DNA of 64,000 nucleotides from Prolixibacteraceae bacterium (GCA_028282705.1 JANQHI010000033.1:1-64000), one strand, 5' to 3'; counted from the stretch's first letter, positions 52,919 to 63,443 are shown. Notes: generated from the sequence alone by a model not told the origin. Program-made: numbers and translations.

Positions 52919-54241
52919 ATGATTTATAAATTTTTTTATACCCTTTTGGGGATAATAATCCTTTTTACCATAAATAGTGAAGCTCAAATGAATAACTGGG
53001 AAGATTTAAAAGCAGCTATAGATAATGAAGCCTCTAAAATAGAAAGTAGTGTTATTGAATGGAGGCGTGACTTCCACCAACATCCTGAATTAAGCAACCA
53101 GGAATTTAGGACAGCAGGAATAGTGGCAACACATCTTAAGTCATTGGGTTTTGAAGTGCAAACCCAGGTGGCAAAAACAGGAGTGGTAGGTATTTTGAAA
53201 GGAGGGAAGCCTGGTCCTGTTGTGGCTTTAAGGGCAGACATGGATGCTCTGCCTGTAACAGAAGAATTGGATTTGCCATTTGCTTCAAAAGTTAAAACCA
53301 CATACAATGGGCAGGAAGTAGGTGTGATGCATGCCTGTGGGCATGATGTGCATACCAGCATGCTGATGGGGGTTGCACAAATACTGGCTAAAATGAAAGA
53401 AAGCCTTCCTGGTACTATAAAGTTCATTTTTCAGCCCGCAGAAGAGGGGGCATTTGGTGAAGAGTGTTGGGGAGCTGAATTGATGATTAGGGAAGGGATA
53501 TTGGAAGATCCTAAGCCTGATGCCATTTTTGGGTTGCATGTGTGGCCTGTACCAGTTGGCGAGGTTGGCTATTGCCCTGGCCCCTTTATGGCAAGTGTTG
53601 ATAATCTTAAAATTAAAGTTGAAGGAAAGGGGACACATGGGGCAATACCATGGCAAGGAGTTGACCCAATTGTAACAGGGGCACAAATTGTATTGGGATT
53701 GCAAACCATTGTCAGTAGGAATGTAGCATTAACTGAAGGTGGGGCAGTAGTTACCATAGGTAGTTTCCATGGTGGGGCACGCAACAATATTATCTCTGAT
53801 GATGTAGAAATGCTGGGCACCATACGCACACATAATGAAGAAGCCAGGGTACTTGTACATAAAAAAATTGAACAGTTAGCCACTAATATTGCAAAGGCCA
53901 ATGGGGCTGTGGCTGAAGTTAAAATAGATAAAATATATCCTTCAACCATTAATAATCCCCAACTCACCCAACAAATGTTACCTGTATTGCAACAAGCAGC
54001 AGGAAAGGAAAAAGTTAAAAAGGTTTTGCCTGTTATGATAGCTGAAGATTTTTCATTTTACCAAAGGGAAATCCCTGGGATGTATTTCTTCCTTGGAATA
54101 TTACCTCCTGGTACTGAGCCAGATAAAATAGAAGCTAACCACTCACCCAGGTTTTTTGTAGATGAAAATGCTATCCCTGTTGGCTTAAAAGCATTAAGTT
54201 ACTTAGCAGTTGATTTTTTGCTTCATCCTAATGGGTATTAA
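52919..54241 (+). CDS. M20 family amidohydrolase (hippurate hydrolase/aminoacylase type)
   Basis: A zinc or manganese dipeptidase-like enzyme that cleaves N-acyl amino acids or related amides. ATG at 52919 is preferred, because it gives a signal peptide ending at SEAQ; an ATG at 52871 adds 16 residues. Metal-site blocks are MHACGHDVHTSMLMG, PAEEGAFGEECWGAELMI and a late GxxPPGTEPD...NHSP. The lid domain includes GTHGAIPWQGVDPI. Length about 440 is normal. The exported location and the substrate are uncertain. It is divergent from znuA. Confidence 0.9.
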   Translation: MIYKFFYTLLGIIILFTINSEAQMNNWEDLKAAIDNEASKIESSVIEWRRDFHQHPELSNQEFRTAGIVATHLKSLGFEVQTQVAKTGVVGILKGGKPGPVVALRADMDALPVTEELDLPFASKVKTTYNGQEVGVMHACGHDVHTSMLMGVAQILAKMKESLPGTIKFIFQPAEEGAFGEECWGAELMIREGILEDPKPDAIFGLHVWPVPVGEVGYCPGPFMASVDNLKIKVEGKGTHGAIPWQGVDPIVTGAQIVLGLQTIVSRNVALTEGGAVVTIGSFHGGARNNIISDDVEMLGTIRTHNEEARVLVHKKIEQLATNIAKANGAVAEVKIDKIYPSTINNPQLTQQMLPVLQQAAGKEKVKKVLPVMIAEDFSFYQREIPGMYFFLGILPPGTEPDKIEANHSPRFFVDENAIPVGLKALSYLAVDFLLHPNGY

Positions 54242-54651
54242 TACTGATTTTCATTATTTTTATTCATAATATGAATACTGAAACTTAACTTGGAATTACT
54301 TGAGAAGAACAGACTAAGGATAGACATCAATATTTTGATATTATGCGTGCTTGTCATCCCGATATTTATCGGGACCGTCAGGTGGGTTAAGGGGTTACTT
54401 TGAAAAAACTTTAAAGTTAATTTTGATATGAGTTTTCTTTGTTTCCCTGCCTGCCACAGGCAGGGTTTCTTTTCATCTGGGAAAAGAAATGAAATGGGGT
54501 TGGGGTGAACCCCAACCATGATAATAGCTGGATGGATATTAATAAGGTGAATTTAAAATGCTAGGAGTTGTTTGATTTAAGGACAAGTTCAGAATTGATA
54601 AACTATAAGAATAACTTGTAAATAACAGATATAAAATATTAAACAATATTT
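54242..54651. other. Intergenic region, 410 bases, with three palindromes
   Basis: I see no gene. It contains TCCCGATA-TT-TATCGGGA at 54357-54374, CCCTGCCTG-n3-CAGGCAGGG at 54445-54465 and GGTTGGGGT-GA-ACCCCAACC at 54498-54517, all with perfect arms, in 160 bases. This is a cluster of short dispersed palindromes and not an operator array that I recognise. Confidence 0.6.
54445..54465. repeat. Dispersed palindrome CCTGCCTG-n3-CAGGCAGG, copy 3
   Basis: The 9-base arms are at 54445-54453 and 54457-54465; the inner eight bases of each equal the copies at 9132 and 24060. Confidence 0.7.
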
Positions 54652-55893
54652 ATGAAATATTATTTGAGCATAATATTGCTTATAGTCTCACTCTTTTTAA
54701 GCATCAGGGTAATCCAGCTATCCAAGCAAAACCAGCAATATAAAATTGACCAGGCTGAGGTAAACAGCATCCAATATGGCCTGCTGAATGTAGATGAATG
54801 GAAAGAGCACTTAGCACATATCCTGACAAAAAAGGTTGAGGAATTTGAATTAACCCCAGAGAACCAGGCAAGGCTTAAACCACAAATAGAGTCTATGCTC
54901 AATGCCCTTTTAGATGAAGTTGAGGTAATTCTGAAAAGTGATGTGGGCAAAATAAAACGTGTGTTGATAAATGTATTTGTTAACATGGAAAAGCTGAGGG
55001 AAAACGTCCCTGAATTTGCTGATGCCCTGCTTGAAGAATTAAGCAACCCTGAAAACAAGGAAGACATTAAAGCATACATTTTATTGAAATTGGATGCTTT
55101 TGTTGATAGTACATTCAGTTCTGACAGGAGGGAAGGCTTATTGTCAATCCTTGAAAAATATGATTATGATGACAAAGAAGATGGTTCTTATTACCTGGGG
55201 GTATTAGCTAATCGTTCAGGTAACAACCTAATGGTTAGCTCACTTTTTCTCATTTTATTCCTGGGAATGGTTTTTATGTTGAATTCGATGAAAATTAAAA
55301 CCCTTACCAAAAGAAATTCTTCTTTCCTTTTGCTATCTCTTTTGCTTTTAATTATTTGTGGCATAGCCATGCCCATGATTGATATTGAAGCCAAAATCAG
55401 CAGGCTTACTTTTCAGCTTATGAATGAAAGTATAATATTTGAAAACCAGGTGCTGTTTTTTCAGAGCAAATCAATCCTTGATGTAGTTTGGGTGTTGTCT
55501 TCAACTGGCAAGCTGGATATGGTTTTTGTGAGCATCCTTATTTTTGGGTTTAGTGTGTTGTTCCCCTTCACAAAACTTATTTGCAGTTTCCTGGTTACTT
55601 TCTATCATGAAAAGTTCCATCAGTCAAAATGGGTGTATTTTTTTACTTACAAGTCAGGAAAATGGTCAATGGCTGATGTTTTTGTAGTAGCCCTTTTTAT
55701 GGCATTTATTGGTTTTAATGGGATAGTTAGCAGCCAGTTGTCACAACTAAGTGATGTAAACGAAAATGTTGAAGTATTAACTACAAATGGGACTGGCTTG
55801 CAGGCTGGGTTTTACCTCTTTCTTATGTTCTGTATAGGGGGCTTGTTCCTTGCTGAAGTTTTCCAAAAAAATGCTAAAAATACTCAGCCCTGA
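54652..55893 (+). CDS. Membrane protein with PqiA-like C-terminal domain
   Basis: The 413-residue protein begins with a membrane helix (YYLSIILLIVSLFLSIRVI), then about 170 residues of charged, mostly helical sequence, and a block of four or five membrane helices in the second half. SGKWSMADVFVVALFMAFIGF near residue 355 is the conserved PqiA segment. PqiA proteins are inner-membrane parts of lipid-transport (MCE) systems. No MCE-domain or PqiB/C genes are adjacent, so the partner may lie elsewhere. The last 10 bases overlap yidD tail to tail. Confidence 0.75.
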   Translation: MKYYLSIILLIVSLFLSIRVIQLSKQNQQYKIDQAEVNSIQYGLLNVDEWKEHLAHILTKKVEEFELTPENQARLKPQIESMLNALLDEVEVILKSDVGKIKRVLINVFVNMEKLRENVPEFADALLEELSNPENKEDIKAYILLKLDAFVDSTFSSDRREGLLSILEKYDYDDKEDGSYYLGVLANRSGNNLMVSSLFLILFLGMVFMLNSMKIKTLTKRNSSFLLLSLLLLIICGIAMPMIDIEAKISRLTFQLMNESIIFENQVLFFQSKSILDVVWVLSSTGKLDMVFVSILIFGFSVLFPFTKLICSFLVTFYHEKFHQSKWVYFFTYKSGKWSMADVFVVALFMAFIGFNGIVSSQLSQLSDVNENVEVLTTNGTGLQAGFYLFLMFCIGGLFLAEVFQKNAKNTQP

Positions 55894-56171
55894 TTTTTCA
55901 GGTTAAATTTTTCAACTTTAATTTTCTTAGGAGGAACAGGGTCATATCCTTGTGTCCCCCATGGGTGGCAGTGTGAAATTCTCTTTATAGCCAACCAGGT
56001 ACCCTTAAATGGCCCATGGGTTTTAATGGCATCAACTGCATACTGTGAGCAAGTTGGTACATGCCTGCAAGATGCTGGGTTAAGGGGAGAGATGGCATAT
56101 TTGTAAAAATAAACAGGCAAGACAACTATCCAGCCTAATATTTTAAGGATATACTTCCCAATTTTTTTCAT
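55884..56171 (-). CDS. yidD: Membrane protein insertion efficiency factor YidD
   Basis: This 95-residue protein has the normal YidD form: an amphipathic hydrophobic N-terminus (WIVVLPVYFYKYAISPLNP), CRHVPTCSQYAVDAIKTHG, WLAIKRISHCHPWG and GYDPVP. YidD assists YidC in inserting membrane proteins. Its genome neighbourhood here lacks the usual rnpA, yidC and rpmH. A terminator-like hairpin lies 76 bases upstream on the same strand. Confidence 0.92.
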   Translation of the reverse strand: MKKIGKYILKILGWIVVLPVYFYKYAISPLNPASCRHVPTCSQYAVDAIKTHGPFKGTWLAIKRISHCHPWGTQGYDPVPPKKIKVEKFNLKNQG

Positions 56172-56608
56172 AACGAATAAACAAAGGAAACATCAAAGTT
56201 AATGAATTTAAATAACAGGAAAAGCTGTTAAGGTTCAGGTGTGGAAAAATAAAAAGCGGTGGTAACTGCCACCGCTTCCCTCTTGAAAGACAAACAACTA
56301 ATGACTTTTCAAACTCTGCAGCTATCAATAACCAATCAACCCACTTTAAGTCCACATTAAAATTTGCCGCTGAGCTATATTTTGATTACGAAACCAATTC
56401 TGGATTGTTACATCTTTTATTTCATTTAACAAATTTTAACCACAACAGAATATGTGTTTTTGTTTGTATTACAGTGTGTTATATTGATTTAAAGATAAAG
56501 GGATATTTTATGGTATTAAATTTTTAAAAGGTTGAATTATTGGATTAACTATTTTGTACACAATAATTATTTTAAGTATTTTAATGTTGAATAAAAAATT
56601 ATTTCAAT
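56172..56608. other. Intergenic region, 437 bases, with an orphan minus-strand terminator
   Basis: I see no convincing protein gene; a 70-codon reading frame at 56143-56355 starts with GTG and runs through the hairpin, so I reject it. The region between the hairpin and 56608 could encode a small RNA on the minus strand, or the leader of yidD. Confidence 0.45.
56250..56279 (-). terminator. Terminator-like hairpin upstream of yidD
   Basis: AAGCGGTGG (56254-56262) pairs perfectly with CCACCGCTT (56269-56277) around a six-base loop. On the minus strand T5 follows. No gene precedes it, so it is either an attenuator for yidD or the end of a small transcript. Confidence 0.7.
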
Positions 56609-57421
56609 ATGGAAAGTTTTCAAGAATATTTGGGTGGTGCTTACGAATTCATTGTAACAAATGGGTTGAAAGTGGTGATTGGCATTATAATCCTGATAGT
56701 TAGTTTATGGATAATTAGGAGGGTAGTAAAAACCACTGACAAGGTAATGGCCAAACGTGATGTAAATGTATCATTGCGCGGATTTTTTAAGAGTTTAGTT
56801 AGCATTGGGTTAAAGGTAATGCTTGTTATCACTGTTGCTGAAGTGATGGGCATAAAAACCACTTCTTTTATAGCAGTACTGGGTGCAGCAGGGTTGGCTA
56901 TTGGGTTAGCATTGCAAGGGACATTGTCTAATTTTGCAGGAGGGGTAATGATCCTGCTTTTTAAACCTTTTAAAGTGGGTGATATCATTGAGTCACAAGG
57001 ACACCTGGGGAAAGTAAAAGAGATACATATTTTTGTGACCATCCTGCTTTCTCCTGAAAATAAAACCATCATCCTTCCCAATTCTGCTGTGTCTAGTGGG
57101 GATATTGTAAACTATACAACTGAAGGGGTAATCAGAGTAGATATGACATTTGGGATTGCCTATGAAGCCAATATAAAAGAGGCAAAAGATATTTTAATGG
57201 GGATTATTGAAAACCACCCTAAAGTACTGAAAGAACCTGCTCCATTTGTGGGTGTGTCAGAGTTGGCTGATAGTTCAGTGAACCTGGCAGTAAGGCCATA
57301 TTCTAAACCTGAAGATTACTGGGAAGTGTATTTCCATACATATGAAGAAGGGAAATATGCTCTTGATAAAGCTGGCATCTCCATCCCATTCCCTCAAGTG
57401 GATGTTCATTTGGATAAATAG
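56609..57421 (+). CDS. MscS-type mechanosensitive channel
   Basis: A small-conductance mechanosensitive channel homologue that releases solutes at low osmolarity. The 270-residue product has three N-terminal membrane helices; the pore-lining third helix and beta-domain junction are GAAGLAIGLALQGTLSNFAG and GGVMILLFKPFKVGDIIE. The C-terminal domain (VDMTFGIAYEANIKEAKDIL) and length match E. coli MscS. Monocistronic, starting after a 437-base gap. Confidence 0.95.
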   Translation: MESFQEYLGGAYEFIVTNGLKVVIGIIILIVSLWIIRRVVKTTDKVMAKRDVNVSLRGFFKSLVSIGLKVMLVITVAEVMGIKTTSFIAVLGAAGLAIGLALQGTLSNFAGGVMILLFKPFKVGDIIESQGHLGKVKEIHIFVTILLSPENKTIILPNSAVSSGDIVNYTTEGVIRVDMTFGIAYEANIKEAKDILMGIIENHPKVLKEPAPFVGVSELADSSVNLAVRPYSKPEDYWEVYFHTYEEGKYALDKAGISIPFPQVDVHLDK

Positions 57422-57473
57422 TAACTAAAAAATGACTCCCTGTTTTGGGCAGGTGGTCTCCTCAATAGCCCAG

Positions 57474-59114
57474 TTATAAATATTTATATCTCTTAATATT
57501 TTTCTTTGGTGTTTTTTCAAACTCTTCAACAACCAGCTCTACTTTTGTGACTTGTTCATAAGCAGGCAATTCAGCATTGGCTTTTTTGCGGTTATTCTCC
57601 ATGATCTTTGGAAGTTCAGCATCTGCAATATTATCTTGTTTTGTTGCATCATAGTCAGGATAAACCAATGCTACCAGTTTTGAATCTCTGTCTACTACAA
57701 CACACTCAGCCACATAGGGTTGGTTTGCCATTTTAGCTTCTATTTCTTCAGGATAAATATTTTGCCCTGAAGCACCAAGGATCATATTCTTAGAACGCCC
57801 CCTTATGAAAATAAAGTTGTTTTTATCAATAACTCCCAGGTCGCCAGTTTTTAGCCAACCATCTTCAGTAAATGCTTCCTTGCTGGCTTCTTCATTTTTA
57901 TAATAACCCAACATAACATTTTCACCTGTCACTTGTATTTCCCCCACTTCATTGTAAGGGTCAGAAGAATCAATCCTTACTTCCATCCTGTCAACCAGCT
58001 TTCCTGCTGATTTGGGTAATGTTTTATCCCAGGCTTCATAGCTAATCAGAGGGCCACATTCTGTCATGCCATACCCAATAGTAAATGGGAATTTTATGCT
58101 TTTGAAGAATTTTTCAACATCAGCACTTAGTGGGGCACCTCCAATCACAATTTCAAAGAACCTGCCTCCAAATGTACCCACCAGTTTTTCTTTTACCTTT
58201 CTCAGGATAACCCCTGAAATGCCTGGTATTTTTAACAATATTTTCATGATGGGTTTGTTCAATGCAGGTTGCACCCTTTTCTTGTAAATCTTTTCAATAA
58301 CCAGTGGAACAGAAAGCACCAGATGTGGGCGCACATCACCAAACACTTTGGTTATAATAGCAGGTGAAGGTATTTTATTGAGGAAAGTAATGTGGCATCC
58401 TAGTGTGACAGGGAACAGGAACTCAAACAATAATCCATATACATGTGCCATGGGTAGAAAAGAAACGATTTTATCTCCTGGCTGTAAGGGCATATGCTCA
58501 CGTGCAAAAACTATGTTTGAAACCAGGCTACGCGCAGGGATCATTACCCCTTTCGTGAACCCTGAAGTTCCTGATGTGTAGGAAATAATGCACATCTCTT
58601 GAGGTTGCCATTCTGTAAATGTAAATTCATCTTTACTCAGTTTATTATCCAAATAATGTTGGAAAGCATCAGCCAGTTTGTATTTATCATCTTCTTCCCT
58701 GGCTTTAACCATTGAGAGATCCTCCAGTTTAATGATGGCTTTTAGGTTTTCACAATTGTCAAAATTAATTTTATCCAACAACAGGTTTGCACCAATAACC
58801 AATTTGGCATCAGAATGTGAGATAATATGGTTGGTATCATGTTCATTAAAATCTGGCAAGATAGGCACAATAACCATTTTGCAAGATATGGCTGATAAAA
58901 ATATAGCCCCCCAATGTGCACTATTGCGTCCCAGTACAGCAATTTTATCACCTTCTTTAAGCCCCATAACCTGGTAGAACAGGTGAAGTGATTTTACAAT
59001 TCGTGCAACATCTTTATAGTTGTAGGTTTCTCCTTCAAAGTCAGAAAAGGCAGGGGTATCCCAATTTTGCTGGAATGAATCATTATATAACCTTGCAAGT
59101 GAATGATTTGACAT
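57474..59114 (-). CDS. AMP-forming long-chain acyl-CoA synthetase-like enzyme
   Basis: ATP-dependent acyl-CoA ligase. Motifs are IISYTSGTSGFTKGV (P-loop), YGMTECGPLISYE, GEIQVTGENVMLGYY and DGWLKTGDLG, with a C-terminal lysine in TPKKNIKRYKYL. ATG at 59114 is preferred, since the in-frame codon at 59141 is TTG. The 546-residue product lacks an obvious membrane domain. It may feed activated acids to metabolism that passes through propionyl-CoA and the methylmalonyl-CoA mutase encoded just upstream on the same strand, but the 240-base gap with structured repeats suggests a separate unit. Confidence 0.9.
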   Translation of the reverse strand: MSNHSLARLYNDSFQQNWDTPAFSDFEGETYNYKDVARIVKSLHLFYQVMGLKEGDKIAVLGRNSAHWGAIFLSAISCKMVIVPILPDFNEHDTNHIISHSDAKLVIGANLLLDKINFDNCENLKAIIKLEDLSMVKAREEDDKYKLADAFQHYLDNKLSKDEFTFTEWQPQEMCIISYTSGTSGFTKGVMIPARSLVSNIVFAREHMPLQPGDKIVSFLPMAHVYGLLFEFLFPVTLGCHITFLNKIPSPAIITKVFGDVRPHLVLSVPLVIEKIYKKRVQPALNKPIMKILLKIPGISGVILRKVKEKLVGTFGGRFFEIVIGGAPLSADVEKFFKSIKFPFTIGYGMTECGPLISYEAWDKTLPKSAGKLVDRMEVRIDSSDPYNEVGEIQVTGENVMLGYYKNEEASKEAFTEDGWLKTGDLGVIDKNNFIFIRGRSKNMILGASGQNIYPEEIEAKMANQPYVAECVVVDRDSKLVALVYPDYDATKQDNIADAELPKIMENNRKKANAELPAYEQVTKVELVVEEFEKTPKKNIKRYKYL

Positions 59115-59178
59115 GATAGATGGTTTTTGATGCAAACTCAAATTTACATAAAAATATCATTGGTTCACAATCTCATTT

Positions 59179-59342
59179 GGGTGTGGAGGTTTTTAACCCC
59201 CATTTCTTGCAGTTAGAAACTGCAACACCTTTATTGTATTTTTTTATTAAAAAAAGCCAACCCTTCTCAGAGCTGGCTTCATTATCTTATGGGTGTGGAG
59301 GTTAATAACCTCCATTTTTTTGCAGTTATAAACTGCAACACC
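59179..59342. repeat. Tandem pair of structured 51-52-base repeats
   Basis: Unit 1 (59179-59229) and unit 2 (59291-59342) differ at only a few positions. Each has three paired parts: an outer GGTGT/ACACC stem, a GGAGGTT/AACC(T)CC hairpin (perfect in unit 2, one mismatch in unit 1) and a TTGCAGTT/AACTGCAA hairpin (8 perfect pairs in both), so each can fold as a three-way junction. Between them lies another potential hairpin, AGCCA/TGGCT (around 59255-59278). The array sits between mutB and the acyl-CoA ligase gene. Confidence 0.8.
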
Positions 59343-59377
59343 ATTTATTTTTACCCCCTCTCCTTGGGAGAAGCTTC

Positions 59378-61531
59378 TTATTCTTTAAAGGCTTCAATTA
59401 ATACTTCCAGGATTTTTTTACCTGCTGCTGCCACACTGGTACCAGGGCCAAAAATTGCCACAGCACCTGCATCATATAGGTATTGATAATCCTGGGCTGG
59501 GATTACCCCACCACAAATTACCATGATATCATCCCTTCCAAGCTTTTTCAGCTCTTCAATAATTGCAGGCACCAATGTTTTATGCCCTGCTGCCAGTGAA
59601 GAAACACCTACCACATGCACATCATTCTCAACAGCTTGTTTGGCTGCCTCCTCTGGTGTTTGGAACAATGGCCCCATGTCAACATCAAAGCCAAGGTCAG
59701 CATAACCTGTGGCAACCACTTTGGCCCCCCTGTCATGCCCATCCTGCCCCATTTTGGCAATCATAATCCTTGGCTGCCTGCCTTCCATTTCAGCAAACTC
59801 TTTTGCCAGTTCCTGGGCCTCTTTAAATTCTGACTTATTTTCAGCTTCTGATTTATACACTCCTTCAATGGTCCTAATTACTGCTTTATACCTTCCTGCA
59901 ATTTTCTCACAAGCATCTGAAATCTCTCCCAAAGATGCACGTTTTTTTGCAGCTTCCACAGCTAATTCCAATAAATTGCCTTCTCCTGTTTCCACACTTT
60001 TGGTAATTGCACCCAATGCTGTTTGCACCTCTGCCTCATTCCTTTCTCCACGCAATTTTTTCAACCTTTCAATTTGGGAAAGCCTTACAGCTGTGTTGTC
60101 AATCTCCAAAATGTCAATTGGGTCTTCTTTTTCCAGCCTATATTTGTTTACACCCACAATGGTTTGTGTGCCACCATCAATTTTTCCTTGTGCACGTGCA
60201 GCAGCTTCTTCAATCCTCATTTTGGGCACCCCAGTTTCAATGGCTTTTGCCATCCCACCAAGTTCTTCTACTTCCTGGATTAAAGCCCAGGCTTTTTCAG
60301 CCAGCTCATTGGTTAATGTTTCCACATAATAGGAACCAGCCCAAGGGTCAGCTGAACGGCAAATTTCTGTTTCTTGTTGGATGTATAATTGGGTGTTCCT
60401 TGCAATTCTTGCTGAAAAATCTGTTGGTAATGCAATGGCTTCATCCAAAGCATTGGTATGCAATGATTGTGTGTGCCCAAGGGCAGCAGCCATGGCCTCA
60501 ATAGCTGTACGTCCAACGTTGTTAAATGGGTCTTGCTCAGTGAGCGACCACCCAGAAGTTTGTGAGTGGGTCCTCAATGCCATTGATTTTGGGTTTTTAG
60601 GGTTAAATTGTTTTACCAATTTAGCCCATATCATCCTGGCAGCCCTCATTTTGGCAATTTCCATAAAGTGGTTCATGCCCACAGCCCAGAAGAATGACAA
60701 ACGTGGGGCAAATGCATCCACATCCAGCCCAGCTTTTATCCCAGTCCTTAAATATTCCAAGCCATCAGCAAGGGTATATGCCATTTCAATATCAGCAGTT
60801 GCACCTGCTTCCTGCATGTGGTATCCAGAAATTGAAATGGAGTTGAACTTGGGCATTTTTTGGGAGGTAAACTCAAAAATATCTGCAATAATCCTCATGG
60901 AGAATTCAGGTGGGTAAATGTATGTGTTCCTCACCATAAATTCTTTTAGGATATCATTCTGGATGGTACCTGCAAGTTGGTCAAGGGTTGCCCCTTGTTC
61001 CAATGCTGTTACAATATAAAAAGCCATTACTGGGAGCACTGCCCCATTCATGGTCATTGAAACAGACATTTTATCCAAGGGGATCTGGTCAAACAAGATC
61101 TTCATATCAAGGATGGAATCAATTGCCACACCTGCTTTCCCCACATCACCAATTACACGTGGGTGGTCAGAGTCATAGCCCCTGTGGGTTGCAAGGTCAA
61201 ATGCAACAGACAAACCCTTTTGCCCTGCTGCCAGGTTTCTCCTGTAAAAAGCATTTGACTCTTCAGCAGTTGAGAACCCTGCATATTGACGTATGGTCCA
61301 GGGACGCATGGCATACATGGCAGAATATGGCCCCCTAAGGAAAGGTGCCAAACCAGCAGCATAGTTCAAATGCTCCATGCCTTCCAGGTCCTCTTTGGTA
61401 TACACAGGCTTTACAGGTATTTGTTCAGGTGTGTTCCAATCCTTTTTTATGTTGTTTTTTGCAGCCCAGTCAGCAGTGTTTGCTTGTTCAGTTGCTGCTT
61501 TTATGTTTATGTCTTTAAAATTTGGTTTCAT
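59378..61531 (-). CDS. mutB: Methylmalonyl-CoA mutase large subunit
   Basis: The B12-dependent isomerase interconverts methylmalonyl-CoA and succinyl-CoA. The start is set at 61531 (MKPNFKDIN); an in-frame ATG at 61591 adds 20 residues that overlap mutA. The 717-residue product has the catalytic barrel ([42 protein letters not shown]) and a C-terminal cobalamin domain with the base-off motif DGHDRG (Asp597-x-His599-x-x-Gly602) and [14 protein letters not shown]. It is downstream of mutA in the same operon, the small subunit being first. Confidence 0.97.
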   Translation of the reverse strand: MKPNFKDINIKAATEQANTADWAAKNNIKKDWNTPEQIPVKPVYTKEDLEGMEHLNYAAGLAPFLRGPYSAMYAMRPWTIRQYAGFSTAEESNAFYRRNLAAGQKGLSVAFDLATHRGYDSDHPRVIGDVGKAGVAIDSILDMKILFDQIPLDKMSVSMTMNGAVLPVMAFYIVTALEQGATLDQLAGTIQNDILKEFMVRNTYIYPPEFSMRIIADIFEFTSQKMPKFNSISISGYHMQEAGATADIEMAYTLADGLEYLRTGIKAGLDVDAFAPRLSFFWAVGMNHFMEIAKMRAARMIWAKLVKQFNPKNPKSMALRTHSQTSGWSLTEQDPFNNVGRTAIEAMAAALGHTQSLHTNALDEAIALPTDFSARIARNTQLYIQQETEICRSADPWAGSYYVETLTNELAEKAWALIQEVEELGGMAKAIETGVPKMRIEEAAARAQGKIDGGTQTIVGVNKYRLEKEDPIDILEIDNTAVRLSQIERLKKLRGERNEAEVQTALGAITKSVETGEGNLLELAVEAAKKRASLGEISDACEKIAGRYKAVIRTIEGVYKSEAENKSEFKEAQELAKEFAEMEGRQPRIMIAKMGQDGHDRGAKVVATGYADLGFDVDMGPLFQTPEEAAKQAVENDVHVVGVSSLAAGHKTLVPAIIEELKKLGRDDIMVICGGVIPAQDYQYLYDAGAVAIFGPGTSVAAAGKKILEVLIEAFKE

Positions 61532-61580
61532 GTTTTTTTGATTTTTAAAATCTAAAAACCTTGTGTCTTTAAATCTGTAA

Positions 61581-63443
61581 TTAGATACCAAGTTTGCTTT
61601 GGTAAGCTTTTAGCTCCTCCAAAATATTGCTTCTCACATGGATAAAATTGGTTACTCCTTTTTCCTCCAACTCACCTTTACATGCAGGGGCACCAGCAAC
61701 TACCAAAATTTCACCTTCAATTTTGGCATTTAGTTCAGGTGCAAATGCAGCATACTCATCATCAGAACTACAAAGCACAACAATGTCTGCTTTGGCTTTT
61801 TTTGCAGCTTCATACCCTTCATCAATGGTTTTGAAACCATTGTTGTCAATAACTTCAAAACCAGCAACAGCAAAGAAGTTGCAGCTAAACTGTGCCCTAG
61901 CTTTCCTAAATGCAAGGTTCCCAATTGTTAGCATGAATGCAACTGGGCGTTTGTTTTCTTTTGAATATACATCAGTTGTATACCTTACTGCCTCAAAAGC
62001 TTGTGAGCCCCTATATGGTTTTAATGTTTCTGTTTCAGCACCTTCTACTGTTAAGTCAATTGGGCCAAACAATGAACCATCAAACTCAGCATCCATTTTT
62101 TCGGTAAAATTTGGGAATTGGTTTGTACCCAGTAGGTTTTCACGCCTTTGTGCAATGTTTTTATCTTTTTTGGCTGCCATTTCTTTGATTTCCTTTTGGA
62201 TGAAACCTTCTTTGAATGCAGCAATAAACCCACCTATTTCCTGTACTTCCAGGAACAAGCCCCAAGCTTCATTTACCAGTGAGGCAGTTAGGTTTTCAAT
62301 GTAATAGGAACCTGCTGAAGGGTCAGCAATTTTATCCAGATAAGATTCTTCTTTGAGGAGTATTTGTTGGTTCCTGGCAATTCTTTCAGAAAACTCTGTG
62401 GTTTCTTCATAAATGGCATTAAAAGGCAGTACTGTAACAGAATGGGCCCCTCCCAAAACAGCAGACATTGCTTCTGTCTGTGTCCTTAGCATATTTACAT
62501 AAGGGTCATAAACAGTTTTGTTGAACCTGTTTGTTTCACTGTGTGCCACAAATTTGGCAGCACTGTTGCATTCAGGTCCATATGCTTTAACAATTTGCGA
62601 CCAGAGCAACCTGGCAGCCCTTAGTTTGGCAATTTCCATAAAGTAGTTGTTGCCAATGCCCATGTTGAATTTAATGTTGTTGGCAACAGCATCAACTTTT
62701 AGCCCTTGCCCTGTTAGGAGGGTAAGGTATTCAGCACCCTGGGCCAAAGAAAATGCAAGCTCCTGTACCAGTGAAGCCCCACTGTTTGCAAAAAATTTCC
62801 CATGCACCCCTATTGCCCTATAATTAGGAAGGGCTCCTGCACTTTCTACTGCCAGTTTAAGGTTGGTAATGGCATCATTTTCCAATTTCCCTTTTAAAAT
62901 AAATGAACCAATTGGGTCAATAGAAGAAGAAGCATAAACTTTTGTATTGTCCCATTTCCCTTCTGTGATGTATTGGGAAAATGCCTTTGAGCACGCAACA
63001 GAATCATCAGGGAAAACCAGGTTCACTTCAGCAGCTTCCAAACAAATGTCTTTCAACAGTACCCCCAGGGTTTCTTTCTGGATGTTTTCACAGCTGTTAA
63101 AATAAAAACCTAAGGATGTTACCCCTTTCCCCAATATGTCCAATGCTTTTTTATTGGCTTCTTCAAAATCAGTTACAAAAATGTTTTGGCGTATTTGCCA
63201 GTCATTGTTGTTTTTATTGTTTCCCCTCACATAGGGGAATTCACCTGGTAGGGAATCCAGATAGCCCAGCCCTTCCAGGTTTTCTTGACGGTAATATGGA
63301 TTTACCTTAAAGCCTTCATATGTCTTCCACACCAAAGCCCTTTCATAATCTTTCCCTTTCAGGTCAGTGTTTATTTTGTCTTCCCATTCTTTTGTTGTAA
63401 CAGGATTAAACTCACTGAAAAGGTTTATTTTATCTTTTGTCAT
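61581..63443 (-). CDS. mutA: Methylmalonyl-CoA mutase small subunit
   Basis: The 620-residue homologue of the large subunit forms the heterodimer but is not catalytic. It shares the barrel ([58 protein letters not shown]) but its C-terminal domain lacks the DxHxxG cobalamin motif (only [14 protein letters not shown] in its place), which matches the usual small subunit. Cotranscribed with mutB, which starts 50 bases after its stop. Confidence 0.96.
   Translation of the reverse strand: MTKDKINLFSEFNPVTTKEWEDKINTDLKGKDYERALVWKTYEGFKVNPYYRQENLEGLGYLDSLPGEFPYVRGNNKNNNDWQIRQNIFVTDFEEANKKALDILGKGVTSLGFYFNSCENIQKETLGVLLKDICLEAAEVNLVFPDDSVACSKAFSQYITEGKWDNTKVYASSSIDPIGSFILKGKLENDAITNLKLAVESAGALPNYRAIGVHGKFFANSGASLVQELAFSLAQGAEYLTLLTGQGLKVDAVANNIKFNMGIGNNYFMEIAKLRAARLLWSQIVKAYGPECNSAAKFVAHSETNRFNKTVYDPYVNMLRTQTEAMSAVLGGAHSVTVLPFNAIYEETTEFSERIARNQQILLKEESYLDKIADPSAGSYYIENLTASLVNEAWGLFLEVQEIGGFIAAFKEGFIQKEIKEMAAKKDKNIAQRRENLLGTNQFPNFTEKMDAEFDGSLFGPIDLTVEGAETETLKPYRGSQAFEAVRYTTDVYSKENKRPVAFMLTIGNLAFRKARAQFSCNFFAVAGFEVIDNNGFKTIDEGYEAAKKAKADIVVLCSSDDEYAAFAPELNAKIEGEILVVAGAPACKGELEEKGVTNFIHVRSNILEELKAYQSKLGI

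Noticed and set aside
56143..56355. 70-codon open frame on the minus strand before yidD
   Set aside because: It begins with GTG, runs through a terminator-like hairpin, and has no resemblance to a known protein.
59709..62304. Several long + strand open frames (such as 59709-60329, 60381-60917 and 61627-62304)
   Set aside because: They lie antisense to mutB and mutA, whose motifs and conservation are clear; low-complexity Ser/Ala-rich translations are typical shadows.
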